From assembly GCA_010015675.1 (NCBI GenBank), contig ML977013.1, forward strand, positions 234,741 through 262,621: 27,881 nt of DNA, written 5' to 3'. Both the position numbers and the translations under genes were made by a program. The notes under the pieces are model-generated. The model did not search any database, was not told the DNA's origin, and saw nothing but the letters and a program-made list of their open reading frames with translations. The first letter of the stretch is position 1; each line of letters begins with the position of its first letter. Positions 1 through 12,315 of this stretch are shown here, piece after piece. The DNA is from Byssothecium circinans. Its lineage: Eukaryota > Ascomycota > Dothideomycetes > Pleosporales > Massarinaceae.

Positions 1-403
1 GTTATATAACTTTAAAGTTGCTTATTTTCTTTGATTTTCTTAGTAAAAAGCAGCGTATTACGCGTATAAATACGCTAGTTAAGGCCTTCTAATAGCTTTA
101 AAAGCATTTAAACGTTCTCTTTATACTTCTAGCTTTTTTTATTATATAATTAGAGTAATAAATTATTAATCTACTACTTTAGTACGCTTTAAATAAGTTT
201 TCCTAGACCCTTTTAGAAGTAAAGTACATGTCTAAATTCTTCTTATAAGTAGTTAAGCTAGTGCTAATAAATACCTAAGACTTTTTATCTAATAATAATA
301 CATTCTTTAACTAGCCTTATCTTTCTTATAGTAATACTATTACTTACTTAAGCTATTATAAAAGGCTTAAGTTATATTTCTATAGCTTCTAAGAAAGAAT
401 ATA
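1..403. other. AT-rich RIP-mutated flank, no gene recognised
   Basis: This stretch lies left of the terminal repeat of element A. It is very AT-rich, with TpA in excess and stop codons in all frames, which is the texture of RIP-degraded repeat DNA. I found no motif that assigns it to a transposon family and no plausible gene. Confidence 0.6.
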
Positions 404-404
404 T

Positions 405-454
405 AGTAATATATTAGTTTAGTACTTAGCGTAGTTTAGTAAATAGTATACTTT
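405..454 (+). repeat. Left terminal inverted repeat of element A
   Basis: About 48 bp that match the reverse complement of 13300-13349 with only a few differences, mostly C/T or G/A. It is preceded by the T of a TA target dinucleotide at 404-405. Confidence 0.75.
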
Positions 455-1510
455 CGCATTTTTTACTTAATCCTTTACCTACTTATAACTTAGCTAATAC
501 AGATCTAATTAATAAGGTAATTAAAGAAATTAAATTACGTGAACTAAAAGAAGAATTCTTATATTAAAAAATAGTAAAAAAATATAGTATACTAGATACT
601 ATATTAAGGAGAATACACTAAGGCAAAAACGTACTAATAAAAAAGCAATAATTCTAATAGTAAAAGCTTACTCTTTAATAAGAACTAAAGCTTATAAGCT
701 ATATAGAAAAGCTTATAGCCTATTATCTACTACCTATAAAAGAGATGCTGTAGAATTTTGCTTTATTAATTACTTAAACTAATAGTAAACAACTAGTAGG
801 AAAAAGCTAAGTTACCTAATTTATTAATTATTATAACGTTAAAATTACCCTTTATTAAGCTACTAAAATAGATCGCGCGCGCTACTAAACTAATTTAGAG
901 GCTAAATATAAGTAATTCTTTTAACTTCTACTAAAGAAAATAGAGGAGTACGATATAGAGCCTTATTATAGGTATAATATAGATAAGAAGGGCTTCCTTA
1001 TAAGAGTAATTAAAAGAAGTAAAAGGATTTTTAGCAAAGCTATGTAGGACCGTAGGAAAGTAAAATTAGCTTTTTAAAATAGTAATAAAGAGTAGATAAC
1101 TATTCTAGCTTACATTTATACTAATAGAATAGTGTTACTACTAGGCCTACTATTTATAGCTACTAATAACGCTCTCTAATTAGCCTAGGTAGAAGATATT
1201 AAGGCTAAGAAGTATAAGATTTTTATTACTACTTCTCTTAATAGATAGACTAGCAATAATATAGGCCTTATATAGCTTAAGTAGATCTTTAATTAGTATA
1301 TAAAAGTAAAAGCTTATTAAGCATACTAATTACTAATTCTAGATAGCTATAGGTTTTACGTAATAAAAGAGTTTATTAACTACTATAACCATAATTAGAT
1401 TCTTTTTATAATATTTCCCTTTTAAAGTACCTACACGCTGTAGCCCCTTAATATAGTACTCTTTAAGTCTTTTTTATTAGCTTATTTAAAAGCTTTTACT
1501 ATCTACTAAG

Positions 1511-1743
1511 CTAGCGTAGCTTACATAACTCTAATTTAGCTCATGGTATAGGATATTCGTAGTGGGAATGTATGTTTAGTAGCTAAAGTAATTATATTCT
1601 TTTCTATCCTAAATAAAGAGTATAGTATACATAGCGTGCCTTATAGCTAGTATTAAAACTAGCTACTATATACTAATCTAACCCTATAACTATAGGTTAA
1701 ACTATTAGTTACTCTATACTACGGCACATAACCTCCTATGCCT
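1511..1743 (+). repeat. Left direct terminal repeat of the unclassified element
   Basis: About 230 bp almost identical to 4628-4860. Most differences are C/T or G/A transitions, and the similarity becomes uncertain over the last 20-30 bp. Confidence 0.7.
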
Positions 1744-3899
1744 ATAGCATCGCCTTATAATGCTGCAGCTAAACTAAACTAATTCGCCTAAGTTATAGCC
1801 TATAAAGGAAACAACTAACTAAAACTAACTCTATAATAGAAGAGAGAGAGAGAGAAATAAAACTAAAGAAAAGAGAAGAGAAAGGAAATTCTAACTATAG
1901 TAGATAGCTACCTTATATCTCTATTCTATTACTGTTACTATCATCCTCTTTATTACTGCCCTCATCCTTAGGCACATTAGGAATTCTATCCTAAAGGAAC
2001 TTAGCCTAACGGCGCTCTAATAGATCCTATCTGTAAAGGCGAAGAAATTTATTAATAGCTTAATTAACTATGACATTCACATTAGCAATATTATCATCCT
2101 GGCCTAAAGACAGCCTAGCTTCTTAGGTAGAGAAGTAAGACTAATTAGGGATTCCTATAGTAGGATTTAACCTATAGGTAATACGCTTAGCCTCCTTATA
2201 TACCTCCTAGCTTGCAAGAACCACCTTCTTTACGTTAGCGTGGTGTTCTATAATCTAGGCCTTTATCTTATTATAGGTTATATCATCTCTAAAGTACATC
2301 ACTAGCTTATAGTAGACCTAGGGTGAATCCTAACGCTCCTAGTAGACTAGTGCACGGAAAATCACTAAGGTCTATTAGATAGGTACTATACTAGGAAAGG
2401 GCTAATTAATGCTACTATACTTATTTAGATGCCCTAAAGGGGTGGCTAGTAGCATAATATAATTATGATAGGCTATAGTAATCTTATCATAGGTCCCTAT
2501 CTCTAGAATCTCTATATACTTTATGTCCTCATAGACTTGAATAAACCATGGTAATATAGTGTGACGCTGTTTAGTAGCTAGGCTAGTTAAGCTATAAGGA
2601 ATAGTTAATTTTAAAATATAAATCTACCTAGGTTTACAAGGGTAGCATATCTACTGCAGGTGCTTAATTTAATTATTTAACTTAGGTGGCTAAACGCCCG
2701 CACCTCCTATACCTTACTCTAATAAATATACTATTCTCTTTTCCTTCCTCTATAGCTAGTCTCCCCCCTTTCTTACCTAATTCTTATAGCCACCCCATGG
2801 CTGTAGCTTGTTGTTAGCATTAAGATAGGATTACAACTTAAGGGGATAGTTGTCATTAATGATTTAGGTTAGCTTCTTTAATATATTAATAAGGAAGGTG
2901 TCGCAGTCTTTCTACTATGTGTAGTTGCGCGCTATTATCTTTAGAGTCTATATTATTAGGATCATCTTTATTACTACCCTCTATCTTATTAACTAACTCT
3001 TTACTAAAATCTTCTATAGGTGGTAGGTCTATCTACTAGTGCGTTAAATACTAGGCGTCCTTATCCTATAGCTATATAAATCCTTGATTAATCGCGTTAA
3101 TATCTTCTTAGGTGTGGGGGTAGTAGGGATAAATATAATATCTAAGGACTAGATATTAAAAGGCGGTTCTATTAAGCTCTTAGAGAAAGTACTAGTCTTA
3201 GTTACTAATATTAAGAACTTAGAATAGACTATACTATCTGTTAGCTAGTTTATAATCTATTAACTTAGAAACTTCTTTCTTCATACTCTAGAGCAGAATA
3301 AGCTAATAGCGTTTAGCATAGCTAGTAATAATATCTTAGTATTCGTCCTAGTACTCTTTCTTACGCTAGTGTAGATGCTTAACTCTTACTACTACCTTAT
3401 CTATATAAGTGTTGCGGACATTAAGCTGTATAGCGCGAAGCATGATAAGCTTATCATAGGTATAAACCTTATTCTAGGGTAGCGTTTGCTAGGTTAGTAA
3501 TAATAGTTTAATTAGTAGTATTAGGTTCTAGCTAGTAATTAGCTATATTAGGGAATAGCCTATTAATTTATAAACTAAGACCTAGTCTACTACTATCTTC
3601 CTAATCTTTATTAAATACTAATCTAGTAATATCTATAGCCTATCCTTATCCGTCCACGCTATGTTCTAAGCTATATGGTTGTACGCCTCCAGCTATTCTA
3701 ACATATTATGCCCTTTAAAGATATTAAGATAACTCCTTAGGGGCTTTAGCTTGATGAGTGCTAGATAGGGGCGTGCCTCTAACATCCTTCTAGTTTGCAG
3801 GGTATATCCTCCTATTGATTTATTATCTAATTCTTGCTCTAATATAAACGTCACGCTTAATGCTCCCTAGCCGTAAGTGCTAGTTCATGTAGTTTTTAA

Positions 3900-4213
3900 A
3901 TAGTTTTCTAGGTAGTTAAAAGTTACTAAAATGATTAGCCACCCTCTATAGCTGCTCCCTAGCCGTACTATAGTTTTGTGCTACTCCTCAGCTTTGCATA
4001 ATAAGGTTGTGAGATTAGCTAAAGGTTACTAAAACCTATTAGCCGCCCTCTATAGCTGCTCCCTGGCTTTGCTATAGTCTTTATGCTGCTCCCTAGCTTT
4101 ACGTAAAAAGGTTATAAGATTAGCTAAAGGTTACTAAAACCTATTAGCTGCCCTCTATAGCTGCTCCCTAGCTTTGCTATAGTCTTTACGCTGCTCCCTA
4201 GCTTTACGTAAAA
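3900..4213. repeat. 105-bp tandem repeat array, about three units
   Basis: The block beginning aaggtt(g/a)t(g/a)agattagct recurs at 4003 and 4108, and a diverged partial unit precedes it from about 3900. Each unit contains the phrase gctgctccctagc twice. Differences between units are mainly transitions. It lies inside the unclassified element. Confidence 0.7.
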
Positions 4214-4627
4214 TGGGCTAGTTGCTTTCTAGCTTTTAGCGTAATTATAGGTCTCCTATATAGCTTAGCATTAGATTCTAAATTCTTATTTACTAAGGGG
4301 AACCCTTAGCGCTAGAAGCGATAAACTTGCTAGTTTTAGTAGTTACTCTCTAGTAATAGTTGCTAGTTTCCTATGTAAAAATCAGGCTAGATGTGAGCAT
4401 CCTCTCTAGTTATTAATGCTAAATAGATCGTGATACTTTTACTCTCTAGCTTTAATATAATACCTTATATAGATACTACTAATATTATATATCTCTTACT
4501 TATAGGTAACTACTACCTGCTAAATTCCTTTCAGCTATAGCTAGTAGCTACCATCGTGTTCTAAACATGCGTTGCCATCTCTATGATTATATCGCAGATA
4601 TAAGCCTAGGCATGACCTCTAAATAAG

Positions 4628-4860
4628 CTAGCGTAGCTTACATAACTCTAATTTAGCTCATAGTATAGGATATTTATAGAGGGAACGCGTATTTAGTAGC
4701 TAAAGTAATTATATTCTTTTCTATCCTAAATAAAGAGTGTAGTATATATAGCGTGCCCTATAGCTAGTATTAAAACTAGCTACTATATACTAATCTAACC
4801 CTATGACTATAGGTTAAACTATTAGTTACTCTATGCTACGGTATACTACCTTTATAAGGC
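4628..4860 (+). repeat. Right direct terminal repeat of the unclassified element
   Basis: Second copy of the repeat at 1511-1743. It abuts the ctaag that also serves as the left target duplication of the chromovirus at 4866. Confidence 0.7.
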
Positions 4861-4865
4861 CTAAG

Positions 4866-5442
4866 TGTTACTAAGGGGTATACTTGCTAAGCCTAATCCA
4901 TGTTAGGGGAGGTTAATTAGTGTAAGGTATATACGTTAGGTAGTAGGCTTCAGTAATTCAAGAGGTAAACGTATAAAGTAAACTAATTCTATAATAAACT
5001 ATAGAATAACTAAGTATTAATCTAGGTAAGAGATAAACTATAGAGAGTTAACTATAAAGAACTAGAAACTAAAAGATAAAGGAAACCTATCTAGTCTTTT
5101 TATACCTACTTCTCTACCTTATCTAGTCTTACCTACTACGTCTACTATATCCTCTTAGCACGTAGTATACTAAGTAGTAAGTGCTACGTCTACTACGTCC
5201 TCTTAGCACGTAGTATACTAAGTAGTAAGTGCTACATCTACTACGTCCTCTTAGTATATAGTATACTAAGTAGTAAGTGCTACGTCTACTACGTCCTCTT
5301 AGCACGTAGTACACTAAGCATGTTACTTAACCTACTAATGTAACTATGCCCTACGCATTACTATGCTACTATCCTTTAGCCTTAATACCTTTTGCGCTGT
5401 ATTGTCTAGTTCTAGATACCTTATATCCTTTTATTTATAACA
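4866..5442 (-). repeat. 3' LTR of the chromovirus (577 bp)
   Basis: Starts tgttac and ends ttataaca. It matches 11835-12315 apart from transitions and two extra copies of an internal 48-bp unit, which account exactly for the 96-bp length difference. It is more heavily RIP-mutated than the other LTR, for example gtagtatac where the partner has gtagcacac. Confidence 0.9.
5136..5327. repeat. Four 48-bp tandem units in the 3' LTR
   Basis: Units begin ctacgtctactac at 5136, 5184, 5232 and 5280, each exactly 48 bp. The short minus-strand open frame here (5129-5314) is only this repeat and is not a gene. Confidence 0.9.
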
Positions 5443-5444
5443 TT

Positions 5445-5456
5445 ATCCCCCTCTTT
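5445..5456 (-). other. Polypurine tract of the chromovirus
   Basis: On the minus strand this reads AAAGAGGGGGATA directly before the LTR start TGTTATAAA. This is where plus-strand DNA priming occurs in LTR retroelements, and it confirms the minus-strand orientation. Confidence 0.75.
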
Positions 5457-5647
5457 AAGGTTATCATCCTAATAACTAAAGAGGTCTGGCAGCTACGCCG
5501 CTTCTACCTATAGCTAGTATAAGAAGCGCCCTTCTCCCCTATTAACTATAAGATTATATCCTCCTTAGATGTTCTATAATTTCCCGCCTAACTATGCCTA
5601 AGGTTTTATTATCTAACTATAAATAATCTTACTTTACCTAAATTTAA

Positions 5648-6260
5648 GCCATAGACTACGTCGTGGTGAAACCATATTATTACTATCATAAGAAGAGCCT
5701 TCGCTGTCTCCTATTACTAGAGGGCAATTATGCGGAGTGCGTTTTAGCTAGGGTGAAATATTCTCTCTTTCCTTCTAAGGAAGAGTTTGCTGCCCTTGCT
5801 TAGAAGCGTTAATAGCTTCATCGTAAGCTCTAGGAAGTTAAGCGACGCAAGATCAAGCTTAATTATTAAAAGTTAGATCTAGAGGATCAGTTAGACTTAA
5901 CTACTAATAAGGAGTAAGAGTTTATTTATAGATAAGAAGGCTTCTATCACTAAGCTAGAGGCTCTTAAGAAGAAGATAGGTATTTAGAAGGGCTCTACTA
6001 GGGAATCTTATATAGGTGCCACTAAAGTTCCTTTACTACCGCAATCTAAACTACTAACTAACCTAGGCTAGCTATAGGCTAATCTTTCTTCTTTTACTAA
6101 TCCTTCTTTTAATCCTTCCTTATCTTTTAACTTTTCTACTTACCTAGCAAACCTAGAATCACTATCCTTAGGTGCCGTTAGTAATAACCCTTTACTAAGT
6201 CCTTATAGCCTATAAGATTCCATATTAGCTCCTAGGTGTTCTAGCTATCTAGCTAGTCCT
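5648..6260 (+). pseudogene. Antisense Cys-motif/coiled-coil ORF remnant inside the chromovirus
   Basis: Between the chromodomain end and the polypurine tract, the strand opposite to pol reads as a RIP-broken protein. A HKKSLRCLLLLEG stretch is followed by NYAECVLARVKYS (~5720-5760), then a basic charged segment likely to be a coiled coil (~5790-5930). After a frame change, a KLEALKKKIG segment and a Ser/Leu/Pro-rich tail follow to about 6260. The spacing of the remaining cysteines resembles small zinc-cluster-like proteins that I recall as a separate ORF in some fungal LTR elements. Several TAG/TAA stops sit where CAG/CAA would be. It is clearly non-functional; the role in intact relatives is unknown to me. 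Confidence 0.5.
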
Positions 6261-9200
6261 TTCACTTAACTAAGTACTTCCACTAACGTTTAATTTTACG
6301 CAGGTCCTTAATCTCTTCAACCTCGTAATCTTTATCCTTAAGTTCAATTCTTGTCTCAATTTTGGCGTCCGGTGGTGCTGATTTAAGGAGGGATTTATAA
6401 AAGATAGGGTGTATGCGCATGCCTTTAGGGAGTTCTAGCTTAAACGTCACTAGTCCTTTAACCTCTAGGATTTAAAAGGGTCCTATTTAGAGGTTATCTA
6501 GTTTATCGCATAGTCGTTTAGTTTTTAAATTTTTTTATAATAGGAAAACTTTATCCCCCTCTTTAAGGGTTAGTCCCTTAAGCCTTTTCTTATTTACTAA
6601 TCTAGCTATCATAAGGTTTCTTTAAGCGATTCATCAGCTTAAATTATTATGTAGTTCGCGAAGTAGTCGTGCCTTATCATTAGCTCTAGCTAAAAGACTC
6701 TTAACGTCTTTAGGATTTTGATAAGCAACTAGCTTATATCTATAATTCGCGTAGTACGGTAAGTATCCTATCGTTAAGGATCTTATACTATTATAGGCTA
6801 ATTATACTGTTAGTAGGAGTTTAACCTAGTTATCCTATAGCTTATTAGTATACATCCTTAGATACTATTCTAGTATCTAGTTCATTCATTCCATCTAACT
6901 ATCTATCTATAGGTGAAAGCTAGTTGAAAGCTTCTTATTAACTCTAAGCTTTGATAGGAACATGCTCTAATACTTAGAGGTGAATAGTATTCTATAATTA
7001 GTGATAAACTATTCTAGCACACTATGTTAACTAATAAGTGCCTTAGTTACTTTATAAGCTATTTCTTTAGCTATAACCATTTCTTCCATAGGTATTAATA
7101 TTAATGCTTTAGTCAATCAATCAACGATTACTAATATTAAGTCGCATAGCCATGTTAATCTAGGTTCTAACGATTTCAGGAGCTTTACTATAAAGTCTAT
7201 CGTGACACTAATCTATGGGCGTGCGGGAGGTTTAAGTAATTAGAGTAATCTATAGGGCTTATGTCTCTTAGGCTTGTTCTTAGAATAGGCTAAATAGTTA
7301 CCTATTACGTTCTAAACTATTTTTTATATATTAGGGATTAAGTACTTATTTAAAATTCATTAAATCATTTCATTAATCCTAGGGTATCTATATTCTTTAG
7401 ACTTATGTAGCCTTTAGATGAGTGTTCACGCTCTATCCCCTTAGACTCATTAGCGTCTATTAGGCTCCTAAGTAAGCTCATTAAGCTTCTTATTTCATAA
7501 CCATGTGACCTTAGTTACTTTAGCTAGTCATTTAACTAGAGTTCCTTTATATAGTCATGGTTAATTATAGCCTAAACTACTATCTCTATCCTTTTATAGG
7601 ACCATGTCATGCGTAATAGGTCTATCTATTTCTTAAAGGTTAGATCTTTAGCTAAGAGCATCTACCACTCTATTTAGTAATCCTAGGTGATAGTGTACCT
7701 TAAAGTCATAGTCTACTATTATCTTAGCCTATCTAACTTATTATTAGTTAAGTTTCTTAGTTATCATAAAACTTATTAGGTTCTAGTAATCTAAATATAC
7801 CTCTACCTAGTATTTAGCGCCTACTAACTAGGCTTACTATTATTTAAAGGAGTCTACTATCACTAGTAGTTCCTTATCATAAATATCATAGTTAAGTTCT
7901 ACTCCTAAGAACTTTCAAGAATAGTAGAACACTAGTCTCCATTTCCTATCCTTGCCTTGCTATAAGAGAATCACTCCTAAGGCGTAGTCTAATGCATCCA
8001 TCTCTACTCATAGTAGTTATTCTAGGTCGTGCATTTAAAGCATAGGGGCTAACAAGAATAATTCCTTAAGCGTTTTAAAGGCTTTCTACTATTCTTATCC
8101 CTATTAGAATCCCTTTTCTTTCTTAGTAATTTCTGTAAGAGGCGCTGTGGTTTTCAAGTATCCCTAGATAAACTTCTAGTAGAAGTTAGCAAATCCTAAG
8201 AAGAATTACACGTCCTTAACTGTCTTAGGTTTTAGCTATTCCCTTATAGTTTTAACTTTCTTCAGGTCTATAGCAATGCCGTCTCATGAAATAATAAATC
8301 CTAAGTAATCTATCTCCGTGACGTAGAATTCGCATTTTTCTAGCTATAGGGGTAATTGATACTCCCTAAGCTTTCTAAGCACCTTCTTAACGTATTTAAT
8401 GTAATCTTTAAGTGTTCCTAAGGTATACACTAGTATATCATCTAAATACGCAGTCACAAAAATGTCTAAGTATTCATGAAGTACTTTATTAATAAGCGCC
8501 TAAAACGTCGTGGGCGCGTTTATTAGTCTAAAAGGCATAACTATATACTTATATAGTCTATAATAAGTTTTAAAGGCTGTCAGCTATTTAAAGCCTTTAG
8601 CAATTTATATTTAATAGAAGCTATCTTATATATTAAATTTCATAATCTACTTAACTCCTTAGAGGTGGTCCATAAGTTCTTAGATTAGAGGAAGAGGGTA
8701 ATAGTTCTTCCTTATAATATGGTTTAGCTGTCTATAATCTACATAGAGTTATAGCTTTCCATTCTTCTTTAGGATAAAGAGAATTAGTAAAGCTATTAGG
8801 CTAGTACTCTCTTATATATATCCTCACTTTAAGTTCTTCTTAATGTACTCTCGCAGTTCTAACTACTAGTCCTAAGTAAGCAGATATATTAGTCCTAGGC
8901 GCAGCTTCGCGCCTTCCTCTAGGTGAATCTCGTGATCCTAATCCTAGTAATCTAGTAATGCAGTTTCTTCTATTTCCTTAAATAGGTCTTAAAACTCTTT
9001 ATATTCTAGTAGTATTATTAGTTAGGGTTCATCCTTTATAGGCGCAACTCTCTGTATCTAGATAACTCCTATTTATAAAGGGTCCTTCTTATAGATTCTC
9101 TTAATCTTATAAGGTGATATCTTACTAATCTATCTAGTCTAACTAGGTAAGCTCTAGATTACTAGGCTTAATCTTCCATAGCGTGTTCTAGTAACCTTGC

Positions 9201-11834
9201 GCGCTAGTTCTTAGCTAAACATCATGCCTTTCTACTAATTAATAGCAGGATTGTACTTCCTAAGCTAATTATAACTAATTAACATGTCTTCTTCTCTAAG
9301 ATCTATAATGTTAAGGGATGTCATGTCTTTAATTCTAAGTATATAGAATAATACTTCTTAGGTCTCTAACCTTAAGAATCTATTACTATAGGACATTAGT
9401 CTATCGTTAGCTAATACTACTTATATTAGATAGTCCTTATCTTAATAGGGTATATCATATTTCTTAACTACTTATAGGGAGATAATTATCTATGTAGCTC
9501 TACTATCTACTAGTACTGTAAGCCTACGTCCGTGTACGCGCACCTCCACCTTTAATTAATGAACTAGTAGATCTAGGTGTTATACGTTATATAGGGTTAT
9601 TATAGGAATGCTCTTACTAGCGTGACCCTATCCCTAGTAGTATCCTAGTTTTTTAACCTTAGTTTATTCCTGCGCAGGAAACCTTTCCTAAGTTTCTCTA
9701 AGAGGTGTACTTAACATATGTTATTAAAGCACCATTTATAGGGTAGGTTATTATGACTCTCCCTAATAATAGCTCTAGGTAGGCATCTTATAGTCTAAGT
9801 ATATAGGATGTTATCTCTAGTGGCCCTATCTTCTAGATAGCCTCATAGCTAGTGTTACATCTCTAGTAACATCTACTATATTTATTATATAAGTGTTAAT
9901 TTTTGTCTAAACGCATCTTCCTTAGTTTTATTAGAAAGAGCTAGGAATTTATAGCGTTTACATACGTCTACTAGATACTTAGAAGGAGGCAGTAACTTAT
10001 GGTTAGCTCTATACCTAGTCCATGCTACTTCTTCCTTTAGGAGGAGATAGAACATGCATCCTAGTAGTGATATACACTAGTTCTAATTAAGCTCCTTATG
10101 TCCCTTATCTAAGGGATGTCCTATAGGGTATTAGTGTAAGCATGCGCTATCTATATACTCTAATGTTTCCCTATCTATCCTACTAGCTGGCTAGTATCCT
10201 GCAACATGCTTACTAAGCTAGTGCAGTTAGTAGTGCGTATTATAGCACTTGCTCTAACCTAGGCGTTTATGCTATCTTTACTAGTACTTAAAATAGTGTA
10301 CGTAGTAGTTATCTTCTAAGTAGTCCTTCTCTAGGAGAAGGGCGTAGGAGGCTTATCTAGGCGTGTATTATACGCTCCTTCTTTCCTATAAATAAGAGAC
10401 GCAGTCCTCTCTCATGTAGTTATACTAATTAACTTTATTATGTTTATTATTAATCTTAATTTATTATACTTTTATTTATAGACCTTACTCCTTTATTACT
10501 ACTACTACTACTTTATTAGCGTGGCTACTACGTACTAGTATGTCTCTAGTACACGTTTTGACTTTATATATATTATCTCTACATATCTAGCATAGATTAT
10601 CCTTAAGCCTTTAAAGGACCTCATAGTTATCTATCTAGTTTAAGGGTTAGTTTATATAGGCTAAGACAGAATCCTTATCACTAACGTCATTATTAGATAG
10701 TTCCGTAGCCTAATCTACTTCTAAAGGTAGGCAAGGAGTAGGCTACTAATATAGTTCCTCTAGTTTATCCTCCTTAGGTCCTATTACCTTAAACTTAATT
10801 ATCCTAATCTTGACTACTCTAAGCTTACTTGCTTAGCCTTAGTTCTTTAGGTAGTCTCTATGGAAGTGTCCTACTTCACTATATTAGAGACATGCTTTCT
10901 TTTTAAAGCGTTCCTAGCGTTATTCATAGGTTAGGCTATCTAGCTATCTTCCCTTACCTTTATTAAACTACTTCCTTTATTAGACTTTATCTATTATTAC
11001 TATATTACTATCGTAGTTATATTATAGTGTCTTTAGCTTTCTATGTCTTCTAGAGTTAGGAATAATTATTATATCCCTTTATTTCTTCTACATCACTCGT
11101 TCGTAGAGCCTATTATCAATTTAGGTAGCTAGGTTAATCATGTCTTATAAGTCCTCTAGTTTGTCATAATAGATTATGCTATCCTTGATAGTCTCCTTCA
11201 GCCCATTGTAGAAGGCTGTGCGTAATAGCGCATCATTCTAATTAATCTTTAACTATAGTTGTTTAAATTCTATTACATACCTAGCTACTAACCTATCCTG
11301 CTAGATCTAAGATATCTTTTACTCTACCTAGGTCTCTTCGTTAAGTTCTCTAAATACCTTCTAAATCTCTTCCTTAAATGCTATCCAGCTCTTAAAGATA
11401 GTCTTCGTGTTATCCTTGCAATACCTTATCTTATTCGTAAGATAGTCATCTATAAAGGGCTGTATCTAAGTAGCTGCCTTATCTCTTAAGTATATACTAG
11501 CTACAAGGATCTTATCTATATTATCTGTTAGGGTATTAAATTAACAGTATAAATCCATGTTAGTAAGGAATAGCTTTAAGCCATCTTATCCTCTATCATA
11601 CTTTTCTAGCGCCGTAATCTTTCTATAGGGTACAGTGTCCTTAGCCTAGAGTTAAGTAATTACTTACATTAATCTATTAATCTATTTAGCCTATTACTAT
11701 AACTAGTTAGCCTAATTAGCTATCACTAATACTAGACTTAAAGCAGGTGTACTAACACTACTACTAGTAGCATGTAGGGTAGTAGGAGCTACTATTATAT
11801 ACGTTTAGGTTCTTGAACCTATAGGTAGTTAAAG

Positions 11835-12315
11835 TGTTACTAAGGGGTATACTTACTAAGCCTAATCTATGTTAGGGGAGGTTAATTAGTGTAAGGTGTA
11901 TACGTTAGGTAGTAGGCTTTAGTAATTTAAGAGGCAAACATATAAAGCAAACTAATTCTATAATAAACTATAGAATAACTAAGTATTAATCTAGGTAAGA
12001 GATAAACTATAGAGAGTTAACTATAAAGAACTAGAAACTAAAAGATAAAGGAAACCTATCTAGTCTTTTTATACCTACTTCTCTACCTTATCTAGTCTTA
12101 CCTGCTACGTCTACTACGTCCTCTTAGCACGTAGCACACTAAGTAGCAAGTGCTACGTCTGCTACGTCCTCTTAGCACGTAGCACACTAAGCACGTCACT
12201 TAACCTGCTAACGTAACTATGCCCCGCGCATCGCTGTGCTGCTATCCTCTAGTCTCAACACCTTTTGCGCTGCATTATCTAGTTCTAGATACCTTGTATC
12301 CTTTTGTTTATAACA
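11835..12315 (-). repeat. 5' LTR of the chromovirus (481 bp)
   Basis: Partner of 4866-5442 with two 48-bp units instead of four. Its right part, from about 12105, keeps many CpA/TpG sites that are TpA in the other LTR. Confidence 0.9.
12105..12200. repeat. Two 48-bp tandem units in the 5' LTR
   Basis: Units begin at 12105 and 12153 and match the four-unit array in the partner LTR. Confidence 0.9.

Larger units (their letters stand above)
1511..4860. mobile_element. Unclassified element with ~233-bp direct terminal repeats
   Basis: Direct repeats at about 1511-1743 and 4628-4860 bound a 3.35-kb element sitting inside transposon A. The left copy is preceded by ctaag (1506-1510) and the right copy is followed by ctaag (4861-4865), consistent with a 5-bp target duplication, although the exact repeat edges are uncertain because both copies are also preceded by taag. 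The interior has a purine-rich tract (1838-1890) and a 105-bp tandem array (~3900-4213). The minus strand of about 1900-2400 reads as a RIP-broken, charged, helix-like protein with no domain I recognise. No reverse transcriptase or integrase motif was seen, so a non-autonomous LTR element is the best guess. Confidence 0.55.
4866..12315 (-). mobile_element. Ty3/gypsy chromovirus-type LTR retrotransposon, RIP-degraded
   Basis: LTRs at 4866-5442 and 11835-12315 start TGTTA and end TAACA, flanked by ctaag at 4861-4865 and 12316-12320. Coding is on the minus strand. A gag zinc-knuckle remnant lies near 10860-10895; a protease remnant reading VLVDSRAT (DSG-type, Gly changed to Arg) near 9500; reverse transcriptase shows YVDYRQLN (~8720-8748), a FRLINAPTTFQ-like stretch (~8492-8536) and YLDDILV (8429-8450); integrase shows VTIDFIVKL (~7195) and a glutamate-region stretch near 6860-6900. 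A chromodomain reading DYEVEEI...WKYLVK lies at about 6190-6330. A polypurine tract abuts the LTR at 5445-5456. Many in-frame stops from RIP make it inactive. Confidence 0.9.

Noticed and set aside
5129..5314. Minus-strand 61-codon open frame with a repetitive Tyr/Arg protein
   Set aside because: It is the translation of the 48-bp tandem units in the LTR and has no independent support.
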